Shown in pieces: positions 23,385-31,762 of a DNA stretch of 33,247 bases; within the stretch, counting starts at the first letter, position 1, and each line of letters opens with the position of its first letter. Position numbers and translations under genes: made by a program. The notes beneath the pieces are model-generated. The model searched no databases. It was not told where the DNA came from and worked only from the letters and a program-made list of their open reading frames with translations. The DNA comes from Pseudomonas bananamidigenes (GTDB lineage: Bacteria; Pseudomonadota; Gammaproteobacteria; Pseudomonadales; Pseudomonadaceae): NCBI RefSeq assembly GCF_001679645.1, contig NZ_LRUN01000076.1, positions 1 through 33,247 of the forward strand. Direction: 5' to 3'.

Positions 23385-24974
23385 TCAATCCCGAAGCCGC
23401 CGCCCCCAGAACTCCTGCGCCAGCGAGCGCAGATCCCCCGCCAGCCCGGCCACGTCCTGTGAGTTGAGCTGGCTCTGGCGCCCCTCATCCACCGTCAGCT
23501 CACACGCCGTGCGAATGCTGACGATGTTGCGGTTGATGTCCTCGCTCACCGCACTCTGTTCTTCAACCGCTGCGGCAATCTGCAGGCTCATCTCGGTGAT
23601 CTGCTCGACTCGCCCGCTGATCCCGTCCAGTGCCCGGGCCGCACGCTGGGCCTGTTCGACGCTGTTATCCACATGTTCGCTGCTCTGCTGCATCACCAGC
23701 ACCGCATCCCGCGCGCCGTTCTGCAGGGTGCTGATCATCCGCTGAATCTCGTTGGTCGACTGCTGGGTGCGCTGGGCCAGCCCCCGCACTTCATCGGCCA
23801 CCACCGCAAACCCACGCCCGGCATCCCCGGCCCGGGCCGCTTCGATTGCGGCGTTGAGCGCCAGCAGGTTGGTCTGCTCGGCGATGCTGCGGATCACCTC
23901 CAACACCCCGGAGATCTCGCTGCTGTGGCCTTCCAGTTGATGAATCACCTCGGTCGCCCGGCCCAACTCCTCAGCCAGTCTCAACACCGCACTGCGACTT
24001 TCGCCAACCAACAGATGACCCTCGCGGGTTTCCGTCCCCGCCATATCCGCCGCCACCGACGCCTGCTGCGCATGGCTGGCGACCTCGGCCACACTGGCCG
24101 CCATCTGATGAATCGCCGCCGCCACCTGATCGGTTTCCGCCTGCTGCGCCAGGGTGCTGGTGTGACTGCTGTGCAGATGATCGACCAGTTGCGCCGCATG
24201 CCCGGCCAGCCGTTGCGACGCATCGCCGATCCGCCCGACCACCGCGCCAACCTGGGCTTCGAGCATCTGCAACGCAAACTCGATCTGCCCGAACTGATCC
24301 CGCCGCCCGGTATAAATGCCCTGGCTCAACGGGTTGTCGGCAATCAGCTGCGCCCGTTCGGTCAGCCGCTCCAGCGGACGCAGCAACCAACCCACACCCA
24401 GCGCGCACGCTCCACTGCCGGCGACCCACGCAGTGGCTTCGATACCCATGGACTCCGGTCGCAGCCAGGCTTCAATCCCCAGCACCAGCGCCAGCACCGC
24501 ACTGGTCAACGCCACGATCCGCGCCCGCAACCCCGACACCGGCAGCCGCCTCCAACGCGACACCCGCCCCTCGCGCAATTGCGCGTAGGCCCGTTCCGCC
24601 GCAGCGATCTGCCGGGCATCCGGGCGCGTACGCACCGACTGAAACTCCACCGCCGCACCGTTCTGCGTGACCGGCGTGACATAGGCACTGACCCAGTAGT
24701 GATCACCGTTCTTGCAACGATTCTTCACCAGGCCCATCCACGACCGACCGCGCTTGATCGTCTGCCACATATGGGCAAACGCCTGAGCCGGCATGTCCGG
24801 ATGGCGCAACAGGTTATGCGGCGTGCCCAACAGCTCGTCACGGCTGTAACCGCTGATCTTGATGAAGTCGTCGTTGGCGTAGGTGATCGCGCTGGTCAGA
24901 TCGGTGGTCGAGAGAATGTTCGCATCCGGCGCAACCTCGACATTGCGCCCGGTCACCGGGAGATTGATCTTCAT
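23385..24974 (-). CDS. Aer-like PAS-containing methyl-accepting chemoreceptor
   Basis: A 529-aa receptor. The N-terminal PAS domain (about 10-115; ITYANDDFIKISGYSRDELLG, NLLRHPDMPAQAF) matches the FAD-binding Aer type. Two close hydrophobic segments follow (about 150-190), then a HAMP-like region and a long signalling domain with hairpin tip EQTNLLALNAAIEAARAGD and GRGFAVVADEVRGLA. It has no large periplasmic domain, so it likely senses internal redox or energy state. I chose Met at 24974, where the PAS begins; the frame from 25031 adds 19 residues. The upstream TAAA...GCCAGATCA resembles a FliA promoter only weakly. Confidence 0.88.
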   Translation of the reverse strand: MKINLPVTGRNVEVAPDANILSTTDLTSAITYANDDFIKISGYSRDELLGTPHNLLRHPDMPAQAFAHMWQTIKRGRSWMGLVKNRCKNGDHYWVSAYVTPVTQNGAAVEFQSVRTRPDARQIAAAERAYAQLREGRVSRWRRLPVSGLRARIVALTSAVLALVLGIEAWLRPESMGIEATAWVAGSGACALGVGWLLRPLERLTERAQLIADNPLSQGIYTGRRDQFGQIEFALQMLEAQVGAVVGRIGDASQRLAGHAAQLVDHLHSSHTSTLAQQAETDQVAAAIHQMAASVAEVASHAQQASVAADMAGTETREGHLLVGESRSAVLRLAEELGRATEVIHQLEGHSSEISGVLEVIRSIAEQTNLLALNAAIEAARAGDAGRGFAVVADEVRGLAQRTQQSTNEIQRMISTLQNGARDAVLVMQQSSEHVDNSVEQAQRAARALDGISGRVEQITEMSLQIAAAVEEQSAVSEDINRNIVSIRTACELTVDEGRQSQLNSQDVAGLAGDLRSLAQEFWGRRLRD

Positions 24975-25124
24975 GGAAAGCGCGCTCGTTTTATTGGAAA
25001 GAGTCGGCAGGGCTGCTGACTCTAAGCGCACTAATTGACTGAACGTTGATCTGGCTCAGCAACTGAGCATTTAGCCATCACTGTGACCGAAAATCACAGA
25101 CGATGGCTGCAGAAAGGAAGGGAG

Positions 25125-25352
25125 TCAGCGCTTGCCCATCGAACGGCGAGTACCCGACGGGGCCACACCCGGGGTCTTGGCGTGACGATCACCGCCCTTG
25201 CCCTTGAACTGCGGCTGTCTGGCGGCTTTGGCGGCGGCCAGTTCACCCGGCTTGAACGGAAACTTGAACGCAGGAATGGTCGGCTTGGATTCGCCGGCTT
25301 CGGCCAGCTCTGCCGGGACATCGCTCACGGCGTTGTCGATTGGGGAAGTCAT
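25125..25352 (-). CDS. Small basic, probably disordered protein
   Basis: A 75-aa protein. The N-terminal half is acidic and Pro-rich, the C-terminal half is rich in Lys, Arg and Gly (KGKGGDRHAKTPG, then TRRSMGKR). No fold or family is recognised, though such short proteins recur in Pseudomonas. ATG 25352 has GGAG 6 bases upstream. A TATACT (-10-like) sits inside a GC-rich palindrome upstream (25401-25421), which may be its promoter. Confidence 0.6.
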   Translation of the reverse strand: MTSPIDNAVSDVPAELAEAGESKPTIPAFKFPFKPGELAAAKAARQPQFKGKGGDRHAKTPGVAPSGTRRSMGKR

Positions 25353-25400
25353 GAAAGCTCCGGGAAGCAAAAAGTCCGGCCCGGTGGGTGAGCCGCGAAG

Positions 25401-25440
25401 GCGCGCAGTATACCTGCGCGCGGGGACTTTAAAGAGTCCC
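25401..25440. promoter_or_regulatory. Two adjacent palindromes upstream of the 75-aa gene
   Basis: GCGCGCAG-TATAC-CTGCGCGC (25401-25421) has perfect 8-bp arms around a minus-strand TATACT. It is followed by GGGACT-TTAAAG-AGTCCC (25423-25440). They may be operator and promoter of the small gene or RNA hairpins following the DUF6124 gene. Confidence 0.45.
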
Positions 25441-25441
25441 G

Positions 25442-25466
25442 AAAAGGGTACGACCGGTCCCTTTTT
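25442..25466. terminator. Bidirectional terminator behind the DUF6124 gene
   Basis: AAAAGGG (25442-25448) pairs with CCCTTTT (25459-25465) around a 10-base loop. The A/T tracts give short U-runs in both directions; it lies 20 bases past the stop codon of the minus-strand gene. Confidence 0.65.
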
Positions 25467-25486
25467 GGAACTGCTCGACTAACGGA

Positions 25487-25846
25487 TCACGTCTGCGGAT
25501 CAACCCGGTCCAGCGCCCTGTTCACCGCCAGCTCGGCCAGCATGATGATCTGCTGGATCCCGAGCGCCGTACTGCGCTGCGGGCCGCTGAGTTCATTGGC
25601 GAAATTGCTGGCGATGGTACTGGCCGAGGCCAGGGATTCGCAGGCATTGACCAACAGACTTTCGGTATCGACGTTGGGAGTGACCATGTACATCGTGCTC
25701 GGGCGTGGTTTCGAGGGCTTCGGGCAAAGGTAATAGTCGAGGGCGCGTTTGATGGCTTCGCGGTTACGGGCGAGGTCTTCGGCGCGCATGGCCTCTTCGA
25801 GAGGGGTGGGGGATTCGTAGGGTGGATCGGGTACGGGCTTCGTCAT
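25487..25846 (-). CDS. DUF6124 (formerly DUF3077-like) protein
   Basis: A 119-aa protein. A Pro-rich N-terminus (KPVPDPPYESPTP) leads to a charged helix (AIKRALDYYL). The conserved core then follows: MYMVTPNVDTESLLVNACESLASASTIASNFA, then LSGPQRSTALGIQQIIMLAELAVNRALDRV. The core is helical and soluble, and its function is unknown. The family is common and often multi-copy in Pseudomonas (from memory). ATG 25846 has AGGAA 7 bases upstream; a frame from 25888 would run into the structured leader and is rejected. The leader described next probably controls it. Confidence 0.85.
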   Translation of the reverse strand: MTKPVPDPPYESPTPLEEAMRAEDLARNREAIKRALDYYLCPKPSKPRPSTMYMVTPNVDTESLLVNACESLASASTIASNFANELSGPQRSTALGIQQIIMLAELAVNRALDRVDPQT

Positions 25847-26100
25847 TGAAATGTTCCTGTTCAATAGCCAGCACTCGTCGTTTCTCACGCGACGAAGTGG
25901 TGGCAGCTATGTGCGGAGTGAGAAACCGGTAGGAACAGATCCGGCCGGACCGAAGTCCGCCCGCACACAGCCGCCATAAAACATCGCAAGCAGCAGATAA
26001 GCCGGCGGCAATTATGGTGGTACTGATGATGGATTAACAGTTCCCAAGGGTTCTCACACCCGATCACAGAGTTTTCTGCGACAGCCAAAGACTAGAGAGC
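25847..26100 (-). promoter_or_regulatory. Highly structured 5' leader of the DUF6124 gene
   Basis: Reading the minus strand, GGCGGCUGUGUGCGG (25975-25961) pairs along all 15 bases with CCGCACAUAGCUGCC (25916-25902), using two G-U wobbles. Inside its loop lies CGGAC-UUCG-GUCCG, a very stable tetraloop hairpin, and a CCGG/CCGG hairpin. Downstream is CGUCG/CGACG (25894-25890 with 25880-25876), whose loop shows GUGAGAAA. GUUUCUCAC (25926-25918) is perfectly complementary to GUGAGAAAC (25888-25880). An upstream hairpin (26061-26048) shows a second GUGAGA in its loop. The wobble pairs, which become A-C mismatches on the plus strand, indicate a minus-strand RNA. Confidence 0.72.
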
Positions 26101-26179
26101 GTGCTTCCGACGGACAACCTGAAAACGTTGTGGGAAGGGTCCGGAGTTGTTGTTGAAATTTAAACAACTTCAAGAGCTG

Positions 26180-26228
26180 CCCTCACCCTAGCCCTCTCCC
26201 GGAGGGAGAGGGGACTGACCGTGTTGTT
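26180..26228. repeat. MITE-like repeat, left copy
   Basis: It shares about 45 of 49 positions with 33123-33171 in the same orientation, including the perfect 9-bp inverted repeat CCCTCTCCC-GGA-GGGAGAGGG, then GACTGACCG and GTTGTT. Similarity seems to fade afterwards apart from GAACTC near 26262. Confidence 0.85.
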
Positions 26229-26295
26229 TGGGAGGGCTGCTCCGACGTGACATACCGTGGTGAACTCGGGTTTAAAAAGCACACATCCTGCCTAT

Positions 26296-26347
26296 GCTTT
26301 GGCTTTGGCTTTGGCTTTGGCTTTGGCTTTGGCTTTGGCTTTGGCTT
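26296..26347. repeat. Tandem hexanucleotide repeat (GCTTTG)8
   Basis: Eight perfect copies of GCTTTG plus a 4-base partial copy, without a single substitution. Read on the minus strand it encodes alternating Lys-Pro, but that frame has no other coding features. Confidence 0.97.
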
Positions 26348-26429
26348 CTCACCACTCAACACGATGAGCGTTAGCTCGAGTACCGCTTTTGACGTGCCGG
26401 CCCCATCGGAAGGCTGAGTGGAGGGATTT

Positions 26430-26628
26430 ATCCGGGGGGTGGGAGCGCAGCGACCGTGCGGCGAAGCCGCATACATCGAGAGGAGGTGCAGCGAAGCAAA
26501 CCGTAGGCGATGCCCCCGGATGAATCCCGGAGCGAAGGAACACCGAGCCACAGCGAGGTGCCGAACGCAGGGGCCAAGCCTTTTGGTTACTTTTCGGCGT
26601 TTGGAAAAGTGAGCCGCTGTAAGAGCGG
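26430..26628. repeat. Hairpin-rich block resembling a recurrent Pseudomonas intergenic element
   Basis: ATCCGGGGG (26430-26438) and CCCCCGGAT (26513-26521) are complementary and enclose TGCGGC-GAA-GCCGCA (26457-26471). ACTTTTC/GAAAAGT (26589-26610) and CCGCT/AGCGG (26614-26628) follow. From memory, similar blocks recur in intergenic regions of Pseudomonas and often give spurious gene calls; copy number cannot be judged from one window. Confidence 0.5.
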
Positions 26629-26817
26629 AACCGCCAGCCGCAACACCCGAAGAAACGGATATTCACAAAGAACACCCACAACATGGTCGGCCCATAGGCC
26701 GCCAAGTCAAAAGCCAAAACTGACAGCGCCGTCAGTTAGCCGTCACCCTCCTGACCCCCAAACAAGTTTATAAAGAACCAACCTGCCCAAACCCCGTCCC
26801 CCCGGCGCCCCACAAGC

Positions 26818-27978
26818 ATGCAAATCCAGAAGAACAAGGCCCTGCTTGCCACCCTGCTGATCGGCCTCGCAGCCGCCGGCCTGTGGTATGCAATCAAACC
26901 TGCACCGGCCAGACTCGCCGCCCCGACGGCGATCCCGGTCAGGATCGTCACCGTCAGCGAAAAAGACGTCCCCCGCTATACCAGCGGCATCGGCTCGGTC
27001 CTCTCGCTGCACAGCGTGGTGGTGCGCCCACAGATCGACGGCATCCTCACCAAGCTGTTCGTCAAGGAAGGTCAACTGGTCAAACAGGGCGACCTGCTCG
27101 CCACCATCGACGACCGCTCGATCCGCGCCAGTCTCGACCAGGCCCGTGCACAACTGGGGGAAAGCCAGGCGCAGCTGCAAGTGGCGCTGGTCAACCTCAA
27201 GCGCTACAAACTGCTCAGCGTCGACGACGGCGTCTCGAAGCAGACCTACGACCAGCAACAGGCATTGGTCAACCAGCTCAAGGCCACCGCCCAGGGCAAT
27301 CAGGCGTCGATTGACGCGGCGCAGGTACAGCTTTCCTACACCCAGATTCGCTCCCCGGTCACCGGTCGCGTCGGGATTCGTACGGTCGACGAAGGCAACT
27401 TCCTGCGCATGAGCGACACTCAGGGTCTGTTCACCGTGACCCAGATCGACCCGATCGCCGTCGAGTTTTCCCTGCCTCAGCAAATGCTGCCGACCCTGCA
27501 AGGCCTGATCAGCGATCCGCAACGCGCCCAGGTCAAGGCCTACATCGGCGCCGACACCGATGGCGAAACCGCCAACCTGCTCGGCGAGGGGCACCTGACC
27601 CTGATCGACAACCAGATCAACGCCAACACCGGCACCATCCGCGCCAAGGCCGAATTCGCCAACCCCGACCAGAAGCTCTGGCCCGGCCTGCTGGTGACGG
27701 TAAAGATTCAGACGACACTGGATAAAAATGCCTTGGTCGTTCCGCCCACCGTCGTACAGCGGGGCCTGGATCAACACTTCGTGTACCGGGTCAGCGGTGA
27801 CAAGGTTGAAGCCGTGCAAGTGCAGATGGTCTATCAAGGCAGCGGCCAGGACATCATCAAGGGCGTGAATCCCGGCGACGTACTGGTCAGCGATGGCCAA
27901 TCGCGGCTCAAACCTGGCTCCACCGTGCAGGTCATGACTGAGCCGCCGCAGGTGGTGCAAGCGGAGTCCAGGCCATGA
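26818..27978 (+). CDS. RND efflux periplasmic adaptor (membrane fusion protein), MdtA-like
   Basis: A 386-aa HlyD/AcrA-type adaptor. An N-terminal hydrophobic anchor or signal (about 9-25, without lipobox) is followed by a lipoyl half-motif (VVVRPQIDGILTKLFVKEGQLVKQGDLLATID). A coiled-coil hairpin comes next (about 100-165), then the second lipoyl half (YTQIRSPVTGRVGIRTVDEGNFL), a beta-barrel and a membrane-proximal domain. It bridges the pump and an outer-membrane channel. No Shine-Dalgarno is seen before ATG 26818. The stop overlaps the pump start by 4 bases (ATGA). No outer-membrane factor gene lies in the window. Confidence 0.92.
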   Translation: MQIQKNKALLATLLIGLAAAGLWYAIKPAPARLAAPTAIPVRIVTVSEKDVPRYTSGIGSVLSLHSVVVRPQIDGILTKLFVKEGQLVKQGDLLATIDDRSIRASLDQARAQLGESQAQLQVALVNLKRYKLLSVDDGVSKQTYDQQQALVNQLKATAQGNQASIDAAQVQLSYTQIRSPVTGRVGIRTVDEGNFLRMSDTQGLFTVTQIDPIAVEFSLPQQMLPTLQGLISDPQRAQVKAYIGADTDGETANLLGEGHLTLIDNQINANTGTIRAKAEFANPDQKLWPGLLVTVKIQTTLDKNALVVPPTVVQRGLDQHFVYRVSGDKVEAVQVQMVYQGSGQDIIKGVNPGDVLVSDGQSRLKPGSTVQVMTEPPQVVQAESRP

Positions 27979-30900
27979 AACAGCACAACGGCGTTTCGAC
28001 CTGGTGCATCGATCATCCGGTGGCGACGATTCTGCTGACCATCGCCCTGGTGCTGGTCGGGGTGATTGCCTTCCCGCGTCTGCCGATTGCGCCGTTGCCG
28101 GAAGCGGAATTTCCGACGATCCAGGTCTCCGCCCAACTGCCCGGCGCCAGCCCGGACACCATGGCGTCCTCCGTGGCCACGCCGCTGGAGGTGCAATTCA
28201 GCGCCATTCCCGGCATGACCCAGATGACGTCCAGCAGTGCGCTGGGCTCCACTCTGCTGACGCTGCAATTCACCCTCGACAAGAGCATCGACACCGCCGC
28301 CCAGGAAGTGCAGGCCGCAATCAACACCGCCGCCGGCAAACTGCCGAAAGACATGCCGACCCTGCCGACCTGGAAGAAGGTCAACCCGGCCGACAGTCCG
28401 GTGCTGATCCTCAGCGTCAGTTCCACGCAGATGCCCGGCACCGAACTCAGTGACCTGGTGGAAACCCTGCTGGCCCGTCAGATCAGTCAGATCGACGGTG
28501 TAGGCCAGATCAACATCACCGGTCAGCAGCGTCCGGCGATTCGCGTCCAGGCTTCAGCGGACAAACTGGCGGCCATCGGCCTGACCCTCGCCGACATTCG
28601 TCTGGCCATCCAACAGACCAGCCTCAACCTCGCCAAAGGTGCGCTGTATGGCGAATCGAGCATTTCCACGCTGTCGACCAATGACCAGTTGTTCCACCCC
28701 GAGGAGTACAGCCAGCTCATCGTTTCCTACAAGGACGGCGCCCCGGTTCACCTCAAGGATGTCGCGAAAGTCGTCAACGGTTCGGAAGATGCCTACGTGC
28801 AGGCCTGGGCCGGCGACCGACCGGGGGTGAATCTGGTGATCTCCCGCCAGCCGGGGGCCAACATTGTCGAGACCGTGGATCGCATCCAGGCCGCCCTGCC
28901 CGGCCTCGAAGCCATGCTGCCGGCCTCGGTGCAGGTCAAGGTGCTGATCGACCGCACCCAGACCATCCGCGCCTCGCTGCATGAAGTGGAGATCACCCTG
29001 CTGATCGCGATCCTGCTGGTGGTGGCGGTGATGGCGCTGTTCCTGCGCCAGCTGTCGGCGACGATGATTGTGTCAGCGGTGCTCGGTGTGTCGCTGACCG
29101 CCAGTTTCGCCTTGATGTACCTGCTCGGTTTCAGCCTGAACAACCTGACGCTGGTGGCCATCGTCGTGGCGGTCGGTTTCGTGGTCGACGATGCGATCGT
29201 GGTGGTGGAAAACATTCACCGCCATCTGGAGGCCGGCGACAGCATGCGTGAAGCGGCGGTCAAGGGTGCCGGCGAGATCGGCTTCACCGTGGTGTCGATC
29301 AGTTTCTCGCTGGTGGCGGCGTTCATACCGCTGCTGTTCATGGGCGGCGTGGTCGGGCGTCTGTTCAAGGAATTCGCCCTGACAGCCACCTCGACCATCC
29401 TGATTTCCGTGGTGGTGTCGCTGACGCTGGCGCCAACCCTCGCCGCGCTGTTCATGCGCAAACCGGTGCATCACGCCCACGATAAACCGGGCTTCAGCGA
29501 ACGCCTGCTCGGCTGGTATGAAAAAGGCCTGCGCCGGGCCCTTGCCCACCAGAAACTGATGATCGCGGTGTTCGGTGTCTCCGTGGCGATGGCGATCGGC
29601 GGCTATATTTTTATCCCCAAGGGTTTTTTCCCGGTGCAGGACACCGGTTTCGTTCTCGGCACCACCGAAGCCGCTGCGGACATTTCCTACAGCGACATGG
29701 TGAAAAAGCACCTGGCGATGGCGGAAATCGTCGCTGCCGACCCGGCCGTGCAGGCGTTTTCCCATTCGGTGGGCGTGTCCGGCAGTAACCAGACCATCGC
29801 CAATGGTCGCTTCTGGATTGCCTTGAAGCCCCGCGGCGAACGCGACGTTTCGGCCAGTCAGTTCATCGACCGCATCCGGCCGCAACTGATGAAAGTGCCC
29901 GGCATCGTGCTTTACCTGCGCGCCGGTCAGGACATCAACCTCAGCTCCGGCCCGAGCCGTGCGCAGTATCAATACGTACTCAAGAGCAACGACGGGCCGA
30001 CGCTGGCCACCTGGACCCAGAAGCTGACCGAGAAACTGCGCAGCATTCCGGCATTCCGCGACATTTCCAACGACCTGCAACTGGGCGGCAGTATCACCCA
30101 CATCAGCATCGACCGCAGTGCCGCTGCGCGTTTCGGCCTGACCGCCAGCGATGTCGACGAGGCGTTGTACGACGCCTTCGGTCAACGGCAGATCAACGAG
30201 TTCCAGACCCAGGTCAATCAGTACAACGTGATTCTGGAACTGGACACCGCACAACGCGGCAAGGCCGAAAGTCTCAATTACTTCTACCTGCGCTCGCCGT
30301 TGAGCGGGGAAATGGTGCCGCTGTCGGCGCTGGCACGGTTCGATGCACCGACCATCGGCCCCTTGTCCATCGCTCACGACGGCATGTTCCCGGCTGCCAA
30401 CCTGTCGTTCAACCTGGCGCCCGGCGTGGCACTGGGCGACGCGGTCATTCTGCTCAACCAGGCCAAGGCCGAGATCGGCATGCCGACCGCAATCAGCGGC
30501 AACTTCCAGGGTGCGGCGCAGGCGTTCCAAAGTTCGCTGAAGAGTCAACCATGGCTGATTCTCGCGGCGCTGGTGGCGGTGTACATCATTCTCGGTGTGC
30601 TCTATGAGAGCTTCGTCCATCCGCTGACGATCATCTCGACCTTGCCGGCGGCAGGCCTTGGCGCTGTGATCATGCTGTGGATCTGCGGCCAGGACTTTTC
30701 GATCATGGCGCTGATCGGGCTGGTGTTGTTGATCGGTATCGTCAAGAAGAACGGCATCCTGATGATCGACTTCGCCCTGGAAGCCCAGCGTCAGCGTGGA
30801 CTCGCGCCGCAGGATGCGATTTTCGAGGCGTGCCTGACGCGGTTCCGACCGATCATCATGACCACCCTCGCCGCCCTGCTCGGCGCCCTGCCGCTGATGC

Positions 30901-31076
30901 TCGGCTACGGCACCGGCGCCGAACTGCGCCAGCCGCTGGGGATTGCAGTCGTGGGCGGCTTGCTGGTGAGCCAGATGCTGACGCTGTTCACCACACCGGT
31001 CATATACTTGTGGCTCGAGCGGCTGTTCCACAAGCCCAAACCATCGCCCGTCGCGGCGCTGGCAACGACAGACTGA
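27975..31076 (+). CDS. RND multidrug efflux pump, HAE1 type (MdtB/MdtC/MuxB-like)
   Basis: A 1033-aa inner-membrane proton-drug antiporter with 12 helices and two large periplasmic loops. The N-terminus WCIDHPVATILLTIALVLVG and the proton-relay region VGFVVDDAIVVVENIHRH (adjacent Asp pair in TM4) are typical. GFFPVQDTGFVLG begins the second half, and ALIGLVLLIGIVKKNGILMIDFA marks TM10 with its essential Lys. The sequence groups by eye with MdtB/MdtC/MuxB, not with metal pumps such as CusA. Only one pump subunit is encoded, unlike the paired MdtBC or MuxBC. A response regulator follows after 8 bases. Confidence 0.94.
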   Translation: MKQHNGVSTWCIDHPVATILLTIALVLVGVIAFPRLPIAPLPEAEFPTIQVSAQLPGASPDTMASSVATPLEVQFSAIPGMTQMTSSSALGSTLLTLQFTLDKSIDTAAQEVQAAINTAAGKLPKDMPTLPTWKKVNPADSPVLILSVSSTQMPGTELSDLVETLLARQISQIDGVGQINITGQQRPAIRVQASADKLAAIGLTLADIRLAIQQTSLNLAKGALYGESSISTLSTNDQLFHPEEYSQLIVSYKDGAPVHLKDVAKVVNGSEDAYVQAWAGDRPGVNLVISRQPGANIVETVDRIQAALPGLEAMLPASVQVKVLIDRTQTIRASLHEVEITLLIAILLVVAVMALFLRQLSATMIVSAVLGVSLTASFALMYLLGFSLNNLTLVAIVVAVGFVVDDAIVVVENIHRHLEAGDSMREAAVKGAGEIGFTVVSISFSLVAAFIPLLFMGGVVGRLFKEFALTATSTILISVVVSLTLAPTLAALFMRKPVHHAHDKPGFSERLLGWYEKGLRRALAHQKLMIAVFGVSVAMAIGGYIFIPKGFFPVQDTGFVLGTTEAAADISYSDMVKKHLAMAEIVAADPAVQAFSHSVGVSGSNQTIANGRFWIALKPRGERDVSASQFIDRIRPQLMKVPGIVLYLRAGQDINLSSGPSRAQYQYVLKSNDGPTLATWTQKLTEKLRSIPAFRDISNDLQLGGSITHISIDRSAAARFGLTASDVDEALYDAFGQRQINEFQTQVNQYNVILELDTAQRGKAESLNYFYLRSPLSGEMVPLSALARFDAPTIGPLSIAHDGMFPAANLSFNLAPGVALGDAVILLNQAKAEIGMPTAISGNFQGAAQAFQSSLKSQPWLILAALVAVYIILGVLYESFVHPLTIISTLPAAGLGAVIMLWICGQDFSIMALIGLVLLIGIVKKNGILMIDFALEAQRQRGLAPQDAIFEACLTRFRPIIMTTLAALLGALPLMLGYGTGAELRQPLGIAVVGGLLVSQMLTLFTTPVIYLWLERLFHKPKPSPVAALATTD

Positions 31077-31084
31077 GGCGGGTC

Positions 31085-31762
31085 ATGCGCGTCCTGATTA
31101 TCGAAGACGAAGAGAAAACCGCGGACTATCTGCACCGTGGCCTGACGGAGCAGGGTTACATCGTGGACCTGGCCCGCGACGGCGTCGAGGGCCTGCACCT
31201 GGCGCTGGAAAGCGATTACGCGGTGATTGTCCTCGACGTGATGCTGCCGGGCCTCGACGGTTTCGGCGTATTGCGTGCCTTGCGTGCGCGCAAGCAGACG
31301 CCGGTGATCATGCTCACCGCCCGCGAACGGGTCGAAGACCGGATCCGGGGTTTGCGCGATGGCGCCGACGATTACCTCGGCAAACCGTTTTCCTTCCTCG
31401 AACTGGTGGCACGGCTGCAAGCGCTGACCCGGCGCAGCGGTGGCCATGAACCGGTGCAAGTGAGCATCGCCGACCTGTGGATCGACCTGATCAGCCGCAA
31501 GGCCACCCGGGCCGGCACCCGGCTGGATCTGACGGCGAAAGAGTTTTCGCTGCTCAGCGTGCTGGCCCGGCGTCAGGGTGAAATCCTGTCGAAAACCGCG
31601 ATTGCGGAAATGGTCTGGGACATCAATTTCGACAGCGACGCCAATGTGGTCGAAGTCGCGATCAAACGTCTGCGGGCCAAGCTCGACGGGCCGTTCGACG
31701 AGAAACTGCTGCACACCATCCGTGGCATGGGGTATGTGCTGGAGAGCCGTGGTGTCCAGTAA
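31085..31762 (+). CDS. CusR/IrlR-like OmpR-family response regulator
   Basis: A 225-aa regulator. The receiver shows IIEDEEKTADYLHRGL (a hallmark of the CusR/CopR/IrlR group), Asp51 in VLDVMLPG, and Lys100. The winged helix has LTAKEFSLLSVLARRQGEILSK, NVVEVAIKRLRAKLD and RGMGYVLE. ATG 31085 is chosen because the receiver begins there; a frame running from 30677 is out of phase within the pump gene. It overlaps the kinase start by 11 bases and probably controls this operon. Confidence 0.93.
   Translation: MRVLIIEDEEKTADYLHRGLTEQGYIVDLARDGVEGLHLALESDYAVIVLDVMLPGLDGFGVLRALRARKQTPVIMLTARERVEDRIRGLRDGADDYLGKPFSFLELVARLQALTRRSGGHEPVQVSIADLWIDLISRKATRAGTRLDLTAKEFSLLSVLARRQGEILSKTAIAEMVWDINFDSDANVVEVAIKRLRAKLDGPFDEKLLHTIRGMGYVLESRGVQ

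Larger units (their letters stand above)
26101..26817. other. Repeat-rich non-coding stretch between DUF6124 leader and efflux operon
   Basis: No gene is supported in these 717 bases. From left to right they hold a MITE-like repeat (26180-26228), a hexanucleotide array (26296-26347) and a hairpin-rich block (26430-26628), then about 190 bases without clear signals. The promoter of the efflux operon should lie near the right end but was not identified. Confidence 0.8.

Noticed and set aside
25063..25085. Possible FliA promoter before the Aer-like receptor
   Set aside because: TAAA and GCC are one base too close and the -10 reads GCCAGATC instead of GCCGATAA; mentioned only as weak.
25885..26088. 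67-codon minus-strand frame over the DUF6124 leader
   Set aside because: It coincides with the paired RNA segments and reads as Cys/His-rich nonsense; the RNA structure explains the conservation better.
26183..26551. Frame with a Lys-Pro repeat over the hexamer array
   Set aside because: The repeat protein is only a reading of the GCTTTG array joined to two repeat elements; no ribosome site or flanking domain exists.
29073..31031. 652-codon minus-strand open frame opposite the RND pump
   Set aside because: Antisense shadow caused by high third-position GC; no domain is visible, and the pump frame is certain.
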